A DNA stretch of 10,446 nucleotides from Candidatus Nealsoniibacteriota bacterium (GCA_003557065.1 PWPS01000038.1:1-10446), one strand, 5' to 3'. Positions 1-5,788 are shown, numbered from the stretch's first letter. Program-made: numbers and translations. The notes: generated by a model not told the origin, from the sequence alone.

Positions 1-78
1 ATGGTAATAAAGCTGGGAAGAAACGGAAAATTCGCTGCACGCTTTGAATTTTCCGTTTCTTCCCAGCTTTATTACCAT
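1..78. repeat. Perfect 33-bp inverted repeat at the window edge
   Basis: Positions 1-33 are the exact reverse complement of 46-78, separated by a 12-nt spacer (34-45). The inner arm 46-78 fits topA codons 569-579 perfectly, whereas the outer arm breaks the zinc-finger pattern of the protein. The outer arm is therefore the foreign copy. Sitting exactly at the sequence end, it is most simply a fold-back join in assembly. A real inverted duplication is the alternative. Confidence 0.95.
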
Positions 79-1782
79 TTTCCCCTTTTTACACTCTTTG
101 CACTTTTCATCGGTCTCTTTGATTATATTTTGCTTCTCCAGGTTTTTTTCTTTGTCCTTTACATTTTCAATAAAGGGTTGGTAAAAATCTTTTAGAACCT
201 TCCGCCAATCTTTATTACCTTCCGCTATTTTATCCAGGTCTTCCTCCATTTTCGCGGTAAATTTGAGATCGACAATTTCCGGAAAGTGTTTTACTAAAAG
301 ATTACTTACCACCATTCCGACATCGGTTGCATGGAGTTTTTTATCTTCTTTTTTTACGTACCCTCGATCCTGTATGGTGGATAAGGTCGGTGCGTAAGTT
401 GAAGGTCTGCCCACACCGTTCTTTTCCAGCTCTTTAATCAATGTCGCTTCGGTGTATCTGGGAGGGGGAGTGGTTTCTTTCTTCGGAGCCTCCAGTTTAT
501 CCAAGGTCAACTTTTTTCCCTTCGATAAATCGGGAAGAGTGCTTTCCTTCATTTTTATCGGGTAAACCTTGGTAAATCCGTCAAAAATGATTCTTTGTCC
601 GGAGGCCTTGAATAGATAATTTTTTTCATTATTCGCCTCTATATCCACCTTTATTCGCTTTAATCTTGCAGCAGCCATTTGGGAAGCTAAGAATCTTTTT
701 CTAATCAATTTGTACAGTTTTTTCTCTTGCGCTTTTCCCGAAACATCTTTCTTTTCGGGATTGGTCGGTCTTATCGCTTCATGAGCTTCTTGAGTGTTTC
801 CTTTTGATTTGTAATTTCTATCTTTGTAATATTTTTTTCCGTATTCCGATTCTATTATTTTTTTGGCTTTAGCTTTTGATGAAGTCGAAAGATTGAAAGA
901 ATCGGTTCTGTGGTATGTGATAAGTCCTTTTTCATAAAGAGATTGTGCTAAGCTCATCGTATATTTGGCAGAGTAGTTCAATCTTATCCAAGCGTCTTGT
1001 TGAAGTGTGCTGGTCGTGTAAGGTGGATAGGGGTCCCTTCCGGTTTCCTTCTCCTCCATATCTTTTACTTTGAAGGAAGCACCTTTCTCAAGATCTATTT
1101 TCGCTTCTTTCATTTCCTTTTCATCGGTAATTCCCGGGTTTTTTATTTTTTCCCCCTCTATTTCAACCAGTTTGGACCTGAATGAAGCGGTGCTTTTAAG
1201 GTGTGCGTAGATTAACCAGTAGGTTTCCGGGTTGAAATCGATTATATCCCTTTCCCTTTCCGCCACCAATCTCAAAGCTACGGATTGAACTCTTCCGGCG
1301 GAAAGAGAAAAATCCCTATAAATCTTCTTCCATAGCACCGGAGATAATTTATATCCCACCAAGCGATCGAGTATTCTTCTTGCTTGTTGGGCGTTCACCA
1401 GATCGTCATCTATCTTTTTCGGCTCTTTTAGAGCTTCTTTGATTGCCTCTTCGGTTATTTCGTGAAATGTGACTCTCTCATAGTTTTTCAGTTTCAAAAT
1501 CTCTTTAACATGCCAGGAAATTGCTTCACCCTCACGGTCCGGATCGGTGCTGAGAATTATTTTTTTTGCATTTTTTATCTCTTTTTTCAGTTCCGAGACG
1601 GTTTTTTTCTGCCTGGAGGGGATAACGTATTCCGGTTCAAAATTATTTTCAATATCAACTCCCAAAGATTTTTCGGGCAAATCTCTTATATGTCCCTTTG
1701 TTGAGAGTATTTTATATTCTTTCCCTAAAAATTTTTCCAGGGTTTTTGATTTGGTTGGTGATTCTACTAAAATTAATTTCAT
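1..1782 (-). CDS. topA: DNA topoisomerase I (type IA), 3' end cut by window edge
   Basis: Relaxes negatively supercoiled DNA by transient single-strand cleavage. Translation of the minus strand from the ATG at 1782 gives 594 codons with no stop. The N-terminal Toprim domain starts MKLILVESPTK (E7) and carries the metal-binding D80-x-D82-x-E84 in STDPDREGEA. The active-site tyrosine is Y290 in GLITYHRTDS, followed by R292; E. coli has Met where this protein has His291. The motif GVGRPSTYAPT lies further on. A C4 zinc ribbon begins with C561-x2-C564 and continues through a GKMVIKLGRNGKFKACS segment to C582. It then fails to give the expected Pro-x-Cys, because positions 33 to 1 are an inverted copy of 46-78. 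No SD precedes the start; an extended -10 lies about 10 nt upstream, so the mRNA may be nearly leaderless. The family identity is certain. The true C-terminus is not visible. Confidence 0.96.
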   Translation of the reverse strand, partial: MKLILVESPTKSKTLEKFLGKEYKILSTKGHIRDLPEKSLGVDIENNFEPEYVIPSRQKKTVSELKKEIKNAKKIILSTDPDREGEAISWHVKEILKLKNYERVTFHEITEEAIKEALKEPKKIDDDLVNAQQARRILDRLVGYKLSPVLWKKIYRDFSLSAGRVQSVALRLVAERERDIIDFNPETYWLIYAHLKSTASFRSKLVEIEGEKIKNPGITDEKEMKEAKIDLEKGASFKVKDMEEKETGRDPYPPYTTSTLQQDAWIRLNYSAKYTMSLAQSLYEKGLITYHRTDSFNLSTSSKAKAKKIIESEYGKKYYKDRNYKSKGNTQEAHEAIRPTNPEKKDVSGKAQEKKLYKLIRKRFLASQMAAARLKRIKVDIEANNEKNYLFKASGQRIIFDGFTKVYPIKMKESTLPDLSKGKKLTLDKLEAPKKETTPPPRYTEATLIKELEKNGVGRPSTYAPTLSTIQDRGYVKKEDKKLHATDVGMVVSNLLVKHFPEIVDLKFTAKMEEDLDKIAEGNKDWRKVLKDFYQPFIENVKDKEKNLEKQNIIKETDEKCKECKKGKMVIKLGRNGKFKACSEFSVSSQLYYH

Positions 1783-1791
1783 AGCTTAAAA

Positions 1792-1820
1792 ATACTATCA
1801 CGTATCGGGCTAACTGAAAA
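1792..1820 (-). promoter_or_regulatory. Predicted topA promoter with extended -10
   Basis: On the minus strand, TGATAGTAT (extended -10, hexamer 1797-1792) lies 17 nt from a weak -35 TTTTCA (1820-1815). The expected start is near 1785, only about 3 nt before the topA ATG. It sits back to back with the promoter at 1827-1854. Confidence 0.5.
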
Positions 1821-1826
1821 GAGTAC

Positions 1827-1854
1827 TTGACAAATTTAAGATATATAATATAAT
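1827..1854 (+). promoter_or_regulatory. Strong sigma70-type promoter for the structured leader RNA
   Basis: A consensus TTGACA (1827-1832), a 16-nt spacer and a consensus TATAAT (1849-1854) predict a start near 1861. That is about five bases before the 5' arm of the long closing stem, so the transcript would begin with the folded RNA. Confidence 0.85.
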
Positions 1855-1865
1855 AATATCCCTTG

Positions 1866-2069
1866 GTTCTTTGAGATTATCTACGAAGGGTTCACTCTAC
1901 CGGACTTTCTTTGAAAGACCGGTAGAGAAAAAGGAACAAAAATCCTCCTTATATCCCTCCTTTCATTTTATTTTTCGTTCCGGAACCTTCTCTCCTTTTT
2001 AAGGTGGGTATTTCGTTTCGAATTCGTTATCGAACTCGGGACGGATCTTCGTAGATAATCTCAAGGAAC
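1866..2069 (+). ncRNA. Structured RNA or leader of unrecognised family, closed by a 23-bp stem
   Basis: Pairings seen by eye: P1 closing stem 1866-1888 with 2047-2069 (22 Watson-Crick pairs plus one G-U). P2 hairpin 1895-1903 with 1919-1927 (9 bp), extended by 1905-1908 with 1914-1917. P3 1933-1942 with 1971-1981 (10 bp, bulged C1976), loop 1943-1970. P4 1985-1989 with 2001-2005 (weak). P5 2012-2026 with 2031-2045 (14 pairs, one A-C mismatch, loop UUAT). P5 abuts P1, so the stems tile almost the whole segment as one multi-branched fold. The P3 loop holds two CCUCCUU tracts (1944-1950, 1956-1962) complementary to the downstream SD. No terminator separates it from the small gene, so it reads as a 5' leader, though processing to a free RNA is possible. 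It does not match tmRNA, RNase P, SRP or 6S RNA features that I know. Confidence 0.65.
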
Positions 2070-2076
2070 ACAAATC

Positions 2077-2086
2077 AAGGAGGTGA
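2077..2086 (+). promoter_or_regulatory. Perfect Shine-Dalgarno of the 58-aa gene
   Basis: AAGGAGGTGA (2077-2086) matches the full anti-SD of 16S rRNA and lies 9 nt before the ATG at 2096. It starts 7 nt after the closing stem of the leader RNA ends. Its AAGGAGG core is exactly complementary to both CCTCCTT tracts in the leader. Confidence 0.9.
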
Positions 2087-2095
2087 GTCATTCCG

Positions 2096-2272
2096 ATGTG
2101 TAATCTGAAGACGGAAGAAGAACTTAATTTGCCGGAAGGGTATGAAGTCAAAGAAGTGGAAGATTTTATCTTCATCGTCAGAGACGGAAAAGAAGTTGCC
2201 ATTCTGGGTAAAATGACTTCATTGCCACAGATTAAAAGAGAGGTCATTCGTCACTTTAATGGAACCGAGTAA
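2096..2272 (+). CDS. Small acidic protein of unknown function (58 aa)
   Basis: The frame runs from ATG 2096 to TAA 2270-2272 and begins MCNLKTEEELNLPEGYEVKE. Support for a real gene is a perfect SD, a consensus promoter about 240 nt upstream, and a factor-independent terminator whose loop contains the stop codon. The protein is soluble-looking, rich in Glu and Lys, with no signal peptide or membrane segment. It shows an alternating hydrophobic stretch (VEDFIFIVRDGKEVAILGKM, residues 21-40) that could form a beta hairpin, then a likely C-terminal helix. There is a single Cys at residue 2. I do not recognise a family. The long structured leader suggests controlled translation. It could be a small regulatory protein, and its lack of hydrophobicity argues against a type I toxin. 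Function is unknown. Confidence 0.8.
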   Translation: MCNLKTEEELNLPEGYEVKEVEDFIFIVRDGKEVAILGKMTSLPQIKREVIRHFNGTE

Positions 2273-2288
2273 AGCTCGGTTCTTTTTT
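2262..2288 (+). terminator. Intrinsic terminator of the 58-aa gene
   Basis: A perfect 8-bp stem GAACCGAG/CTCGGTTC (2262-2269, 2275-2282) with a 5-nt loop is followed by six T. The stop codon TAA (2270-2272) lies in the loop. The minus-strand pth stop codon sits at its far edge (2289-2287). No T-run follows the hairpin on the minus strand, so it serves the plus strand only. Confidence 0.93.
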
Positions 2289-2814
2289 ATATGGTCTTCT
2301 TTTCCGGATTTTTCAAAATCTCTTCAACTATTTTATTCATTACTTCCTCTATTGATTTCTCCTCTTTATGGCTGAATTTACCCAAGGCGATATCTCCCGC
2401 CGATTTACCGGACTGTGTCCCGACTCCGAATCTGACTCTCCAAAAGTCTTTTGTTGCAAGATGATCTATTATGGATTGAACCCCCTTATGGCCGGCGGAA
2501 CTTCTATTTTTATCTATTTTTGCTTTACCGAGCAGAATATCCGTGTCGTCGTGGACTACAAGCAAGTTTTCCGGCTTTATCTGGTAATAGTTGCAAAGCT
2601 TATGAACGGAGATTCCGGACCTGTTCATAAAGGTCATCGGTTTAAGAAGGATTGTATTTTCCTTTTTGGATATCTCTCCTGAAAATTTTTTTTCCACCTT
2701 GAAAAGAGGAAATTCTTTTTCCTCTGCAAAGTGATCAAGCACTCTGAAGCCGATATTGTGGCGAGTTTTTCGGTATTTTTCTCCCGGATTTCCTAGTCCG
2801 ACTATCAATTTCAT
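2287..2814 (-). CDS. pth: Peptidyl-tRNA hydrolase
   Basis: Cleaves peptidyl-tRNAs released from stalled ribosomes, recycling tRNA. The 175-aa protein has the usual family size. Visible motifs are GLGNPG (6-11), the catalytic His19 in TRHNIGF, N64 in KPMTFMNRSG and the acidic pair D89-D90 in LVVHDD. In the segment SSAGHKGVQSI, Lys110 stands where the E. coli enzyme has the substrate-contacting Asn114. The start ATG at 2814 has only an A-rich stretch upstream and no SD. A TTGTTT/TATCAT promoter gives a leader of about 36 nt. The gene is convergent with the 58-aa gene and divergent from the GGDEF gene. The C-terminus is Lys/Glu-rich, as in many short bacterial Pth proteins. Confidence 0.96.
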   Translation of the reverse strand: MKLIVGLGNPGEKYRKTRHNIGFRVLDHFAEEKEFPLFKVEKKFSGEISKKENTILLKPMTFMNRSGISVHKLCNYYQIKPENLLVVHDDTDILLGKAKIDKNRSSAGHKGVQSIIDHLATKDFWRVRFGVGTQSGKSAGDIALGKFSHKEEKSIEEVMNKIVEEILKNPEKKTI

Positions 2815-2856
2815 CTTTTTTAGTTAAAAACAAGGTCGTCGCTTTTACTTAGATTA

Positions 2857-2885
2857 ATGATAATATATATTATTCGGATAAACAA
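2857..2885 (-). promoter_or_regulatory. Predicted pth promoter
   Basis: On the minus strand TTGTTT (2885-2880), a 17-nt spacer and TATCAT (2862-2857) predict a start near 2850, about 36 nt before the pth ATG. Confidence 0.6.
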
Positions 2886-2917
2886 ACTTATTGCGTATGG
2901 GTAAACACTACGGGTGG

Positions 2918-2939
2918 CATCCGGTATATCCGGGGGATG
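2918..2939 (+). other. GC-rich hairpin between the divergent pth and GGDEF promoters
   Basis: CCGG-TATAT-CCGG (2921-2933, 4-bp stem) is flanked by an outer CAT/ATG pairing (2918-2920, 2937-2939) with a three-G bulge. It stands out as GC-rich in an AT-rich spacer and is followed by a T-rich tract (2941-2951). It could be a weak terminator, a protein-binding site or chance. Confidence 0.35.
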
Positions 2940-2972
2940 GTTGTTATTTTTGGACGTAGATAGTCTATATTA

Positions 2973-3001
2973 TTGTATTTTAATTGGATTTATTGTATAA
3001 T
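2973..3001 (+). promoter_or_regulatory. Predicted promoter of the GGDEF gene
   Basis: TTGTAT (2973-2978), a 17-nt spacer and a consensus TATAAT (2996-3001) predict a start near 3008 and a short leader of about 22 nt that carries the SD. Confidence 0.75.
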
Positions 3002-3016
3002 ATAATAACAGTTGAA

Positions 3017-3025
3017 GGGAGGTGA
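3017..3025 (+). promoter_or_regulatory. Strong Shine-Dalgarno that fixes the GGDEF start at 3030
   Basis: GGGAGGTGA (3017-3025) is placed correctly for the ATG at 3030 (7 nt after GGAGG). An in-frame TTG at 3012 lies upstream of the SD and would put the SD inside the coding region, so it is not the start. Confidence 0.88.
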
Positions 3026-3029
3026 GTTT

Positions 3030-3554
3030 ATGTGCTGGAGAAAGTTTTCTTTTCTTCGTTTGATCTACTTAATGTTCAGGTTGGGACCCAAAGAGGTCAT
3101 AAGAAGAATAGAGGCTGATTGTTTAACGGGTCTTGCTCGTAAGGAAAAAGCCGTAGAAGAATTGAGAAAGGAGATTAAAAGAGCGCAACGATACGACAGA
3201 CCACTTTGCTTGGCTTTTATGGATCTTGATAATTTCGGTAGAATCAACAAGGAGTATGGTCATTCCGAGGGTGATAGAACTTTGGCGGAGTTCGGTAGAG
3301 TAGTTTCCGAAGAGATTAGAGGGACAGATTATCCGGCCAGGTTCGGAGGTGATGAGTTTCTTCTTATTTTTCCGGAGACGAAATATGAGGATGCGATAAA
3401 GGTTATTGACAGAATCATATTCGAGGCGAGGAAGATGAAATTTCCGATTGATTTTTCTTTCGGACTTTCCTCTTACCGGAAAGGAGATACGGTTGAATCT
3501 ATGAAAGAAAGAGCCGATTTTGAAATGAGAAAAAAGAAAAAAGAAAAGCTTTAA
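3030..3554 (+). CDS. GGDEF-domain protein, probable diguanylate cyclase
   Basis: Predicted to make cyclic di-GMP from two GTP. From ATG 3030 the protein is 174 aa and is almost only a GGDEF domain. It has DCLTGLARK (30-38), the metal and GTP region FMDLDNFGRINKEYGHSEGD (63-82, D65 and D67) and an intact GGDEF at 106-110. An RxxD inhibitory site (R97-G-T-D100) is spaced five residues before it, as in product-inhibited cyclases. The N-terminus (residues 6-18) is short, hydrophobic and basic and could lie on the membrane; no sensor domain is present. The C-terminus is Lys-rich (EMRKKKKEKL). The gene stands alone with its own promoter, strong SD and terminator. No phosphodiesterase or PilZ gene is in the window, so the output is unknown. 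An inactive or receptor role is less likely with intact motifs. Confidence 0.92.
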   Translation: MCWRKFSFLRLIYLMFRLGPKEVIRRIEADCLTGLARKEKAVEELRKEIKRAQRYDRPLCLAFMDLDNFGRINKEYGHSEGDRTLAEFGRVVSEEIRGTDYPARFGGDEFLLIFPETKYEDAIKVIDRIIFEARKMKFPIDFSFGLSSYRKGDTVESMKERADFEMRKKKKEKL

Positions 3555-3558
3555 AATG

Positions 3559-3584
3559 GACCGGGAAAATCCCCGGTCTTTTAT
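3559..3584 (+). terminator. Intrinsic terminator of the GGDEF gene
   Basis: A 7-bp stem GACCGGG/CCCGGTC (3559-3565, 3572-3578) with a 6-nt loop is followed by TTTTATTT. It starts 4 nt after the stop codon. Confidence 0.9.
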
Positions 3585-3613
3585 TTGTCAAACGACTTCA
3601 AATCTGCTAGAAT
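3585..3613 (+). promoter_or_regulatory. Promoter of lepB with extended -10
   Basis: TTGTCA (3585-3590), a 17-nt spacer and TAGAAT (3608-3613), preceded by TGC as an extended -10. The -35 overlaps the T-run of the previous terminator. The start is expected near 3620, only about 3 nt before the lepB ATG. Confidence 0.82.
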
Positions 3614-3622
3614 TTACGAAGT

Positions 3623-4156
3623 ATGAAAGAATTTTTAAAAGAAACTGTAAAAACCATAATCCTGGCAGCGATTATTGTTATTCCGGTCAGGACTTTTATT
3701 TTTCAACCCTTTCTGGTGAGGGGTTCTTCAATGGAGCCGAACTACCATCAGGGCGATTATTTGTTGGTTGATCAACTTTCTTACCGATTCAGAAATCCGG
3801 AAAGAGGAGAGGTTGTTGTTTTTCACTCACCGGTTCCACCGCAAAGAAGATATATAAAAAGAATAATAGGATTGCCCGGTGAAGCCGTTTTTTTGGAAGA
3901 TGGCGTAATTTATATAGAAAAGGGTGGAGAAAGAGTCTCTCTTGATGAAGACGACTATTTGCAAATTGAGACACCGGGAAGTTTTGAAATTTTTCTGGGC
4001 GATGATGAATATTTCGTTCTGGGGGATAATAGGGGAGCTTCACTTGATTCCAGGAGCTGGGGAAATTTACCGGGGGAAAATATAATCGGAAGAGTGGGAT
4101 TTCAACTTTCTCCTTTTTCAACTTTAGCTCACACCGTTACCCCTCAATTAAATTAA
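3623..4156 (+). CDS. lepB: Signal peptidase I
   Basis: Membrane-anchored serine protease (S26 family) that removes signal peptides from exported proteins. The 177-aa protein has one N-terminal membrane segment (about residues 11-29). The catalytic Ser36 sits in RGSSMEPNY and the general base Lys79 in RRYIKRIIGLPGE. The box E motif GDNRGASLDSRSWG spans 134-147. The single anchor and short length are typical of Gram-positive and CPR forms, compared with 324 aa in E. coli. There is no SD, and the promoter places the transcript start next to the ATG, suggesting a leaderless mRNA. The stop is 2 nt from the hisS start, so the two are cotranscribed. Confidence 0.96.
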   Translation: MKEFLKETVKTIILAAIIVIPVRTFIFQPFLVRGSSMEPNYHQGDYLLVDQLSYRFRNPERGEVVVFHSPVPPQRRYIKRIIGLPGEAVFLEDGVIYIEKGGERVSLDEDDYLQIETPGSFEIFLGDDEYFVLGDNRGASLDSRSWGNLPGENIIGRVGFQLSPFSTLAHTVTPQLN

Positions 4157-4158
4157 AT

Positions 4159-5415
4159 ATGGCGGATCAAAGCTTTCAAAAGCCGACGGGGACTCAGGAT
4201 ATCCATGGCAGATATCAGGATTATTTTTGGAAAATTGAAAAAGTTTCTCGGGCTGTTTCGAAACAATATAACTTTGAAGAAATTCAAACTCCTTTGTTCG
4301 AGAATGAAGAGCTTTTCATTCGTAGCGTCGGAGAGGCGACCGATATAATTCAAAAAGAAATGTATTCTTTTGAAACGAAAGGGGGAGATAAGCTGGTTTT
4401 GAGGCCAGAAGGTACTGCTTCGGTCGTAAGGAGTTATATCGAAAATGATTTCTATAAAAAACCTCAACCGGTAAAGTTTTACTATATAGGTCCCTTTTTC
4501 AGGTATGAAAGACCTCAAAGAGGGCGCTATAGACAATTCCACCAATTCGGATTGGAAATTTTGGGGGTAAAATCCGCGGCACTGGATGCACAGTTAATCC
4601 AAGCACTTAGAAGTATTTTTAAAGAATTGAAATTGGAAGTGATTTTTTCCATAAATAGCTTGGGGGATGAAAACTGCAGACCCGAATACAAGAAAAAACT
4701 TAAAAAATTTTTAAACAAGAACAAGGAAGACCTTTGTGAAGATTGCCAAAGAAGACTAAAAGAAAATCCACTCAGAGTTCTGGACTGTAAAGAAGAAGAA
4801 TGTCGCAAAACGATTGAGAATGCTCCACAAATTGTCGATCATCTCTGTAAAGCCTGCAATAAAGACTTTAAAGAAGTTTTGGAACTTTTGGATGAGCTGG
4901 GTCTTTCTTATGAGCTTGACCCTTTTTTGGTTCGTGGACTGGACTACTATACCAATACCGTTTTTGAGATATTTACGGAAAAGGAAAAATTGGCGCTGGG
5001 TGGTGGAGGAAGGTATGATGGATTGGTAGAGATGCTGGGAGGCAGGGAAACTCCCGCTTGCGGTGGTGCGGTCGGTATAGAAAGAGTGATAGAGGCTATG
5101 AAAAAGGCCAAAATAAAACCGGAGAAAGAAGATAAGCGTGTTTTTCTCGCTCAACTCGGTGATTCGGCAAAAAAAAGAGCATTCAGATTATTCGAAGAAT
5201 TCAGAGAGGCGGAAATTCCGGTATATGAAACAATGGGAAGAGATTCTTTAAAATCTCAGATGGCAAGGGCGGATAAGGTCGGAGCCGAATTTACCCTGAT
5301 TTTGGGAAGGCAGGAGTGTATAAAAAACGAAATAATAATAAGAGAAATGAAGACCGGAAAGCAAGAAACGGTTTCTCTTGATAAGGTAGTTGAAGAAATC
5401 AAAGAAAGATTGTAA
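4159..5415 (+). CDS. hisS: Histidine-tRNA ligase (HisRS)
   Basis: Class II synthetase that charges tRNA-His. The 418-aa length matches the bacterial family. Motif 2 is FRYERPQ...RQFHQFG (R115, E117). The histidine-binding signature is LVRGLDYYTNTVFE with catalytic R259. Motif 3 is GGAVGIERV with R309. The C-terminal anticodon-binding domain runs from about residue 327. An insertion between motif 2 and the signature has six Cys (193, 196, 210, 215, 230, 233) in CxxC-type spacing, a probable metal-binding insert found in some HisRS proteins. The start follows the lepB stop by 2 nt with no SD, so translation probably depends on coupling. Confidence 0.97.
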   Translation: MADQSFQKPTGTQDIHGRYQDYFWKIEKVSRAVSKQYNFEEIQTPLFENEELFIRSVGEATDIIQKEMYSFETKGGDKLVLRPEGTASVVRSYIENDFYKKPQPVKFYYIGPFFRYERPQRGRYRQFHQFGLEILGVKSAALDAQLIQALRSIFKELKLEVIFSINSLGDENCRPEYKKKLKKFLNKNKEDLCEDCQRRLKENPLRVLDCKEEECRKTIENAPQIVDHLCKACNKDFKEVLELLDELGLSYELDPFLVRGLDYYTNTVFEIFTEKEKLALGGGGRYDGLVEMLGGRETPACGGAVGIERVIEAMKKAKIKPEKEDKRVFLAQLGDSAKKRAFRLFEEFREAEIPVYETMGRDSLKSQMARADKVGAEFTLILGRQECIKNEIIIREMKTGKQETVSLDKVVEEIKERL

Positions 5416-5435
5416 AATAACAGAGCGTTGTGCTT

Positions 5436-5786
5436 ATGGGCTGTATTTTTTGTAAAATAGTTGAAAAAGAACAGAAAGCGGATATTGTCTACGAAGACGA
5501 TAAAATTATTGCTTTTAAAAATATAAGACCTTTGGCGCCGGTTCATCTCTTGGTTATTCCTAAAAAACACATAGAATCGGTAAAAGAGATATCCGGAGAA
5601 GATATCGATTTAATCGGACATCTCTGGGTCAAGATGAAAGATATAGCGAAAGAGAATGATTTAAAGGGGTATAAAGTAGCTGTAAATGTGGGAAAAGAAG
5701 GAGGTCAAGAGATATTTCACCTACACTATCATCTTTTGGGGGGTTGGAAATCGAAGAAGGACAGAGATATTCCCAATATGCCCTGA
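5436..5786 (+). CDS. HIT-family (HINT-like) nucleotide hydrolase
   Basis: Small purine nucleoside phosphoramidase-like protein of 116 aa. It starts MGCIFCKIVEKE with C3-x2-C6, a Cys pair common in bacterial HINT proteins. The histidine triad is H95-x-H97-x-H99 in FHLHYHLLGG, preceded by GKEGGQEIFH, the usual phosphate-binding stretch. An upstream in-frame GTG at 5430 is possible, but the family normally begins just before CIFC, so ATG 5436 is preferred. It lies 20 nt after hisS with no terminator between, so it is probably the last gene of the lepB-hisS unit. The natural substrate is unknown. Confidence 0.94.
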   Translation: MGCIFCKIVEKEQKADIVYEDDKIIAFKNIRPLAPVHLLVIPKKHIESVKEISGEDIDLIGHLWVKMKDIAKENDLKGYKVAVNVGKEGGQEIFHLHYHLLGGWKSKKDRDIPNMP

Positions 5787-5788
5787 AC

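Larger units (their letters stand above)
1783..2095. other. Gene-free interval: divergent promoters plus structured RNA
   Basis: This is the only gap above 300 bases without a protein gene. It holds the topA promoter (minus), the promoter at 1827-1854 (plus), the folded segment 1866-2069 and the SD of the small gene at 2077-2086. No convincing reading frame was seen on either strand. The density of complementary segments shows that it is used for structure and not spacer. Confidence 0.8.

Noticed and set aside
1..195. Plus-strand frame of 64 codons at the window start
   Set aside because: It is antisense to topA and its first part is the fold-back copy of topA sequence.
1866..2069. Retron msr-msd RNA, suggested by the complementary ends
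   Set aside because: No reverse transcriptase lies nearby; the following gene encodes a 58-aa protein, and the end pairing is far longer than usual for retron a1/a2 arms.
1866..2069. Small mobile element (MITE) with 23-bp terminal inverted repeats
   Set aside because: No target-site duplication is visible at the ends. The interior is full of well-formed hairpins with G-U pairs, and the promoter is set exactly to transcribe it. A MITE origin cannot be fully excluded without other copies.
1861..2069. tmRNA, RNase P RNA, SRP RNA or 6S RNA
   Set aside because: No tRNA-like ends or tag frame, no RNase P conserved core, no SRP tetraloop domain, and a branched fold instead of the single 6S rod with a central bubble.
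3012..3029. Start of the GGDEF gene at TTG 3012
   Set aside because: The strong SD at 3017-3025 lies downstream of it and is ideally spaced for the ATG at 3030.
3789..5154. Long minus-strand frames across lepB and hisS
   Set aside because: They are antisense to well-recognised genes, have no SD or promoter and show no family motifs.
5430..5435. Start of the HIT gene at GTG 5430
   Set aside because: HINT proteins usually begin just before CIFC, which fits the ATG at 5436; neither start has an SD.
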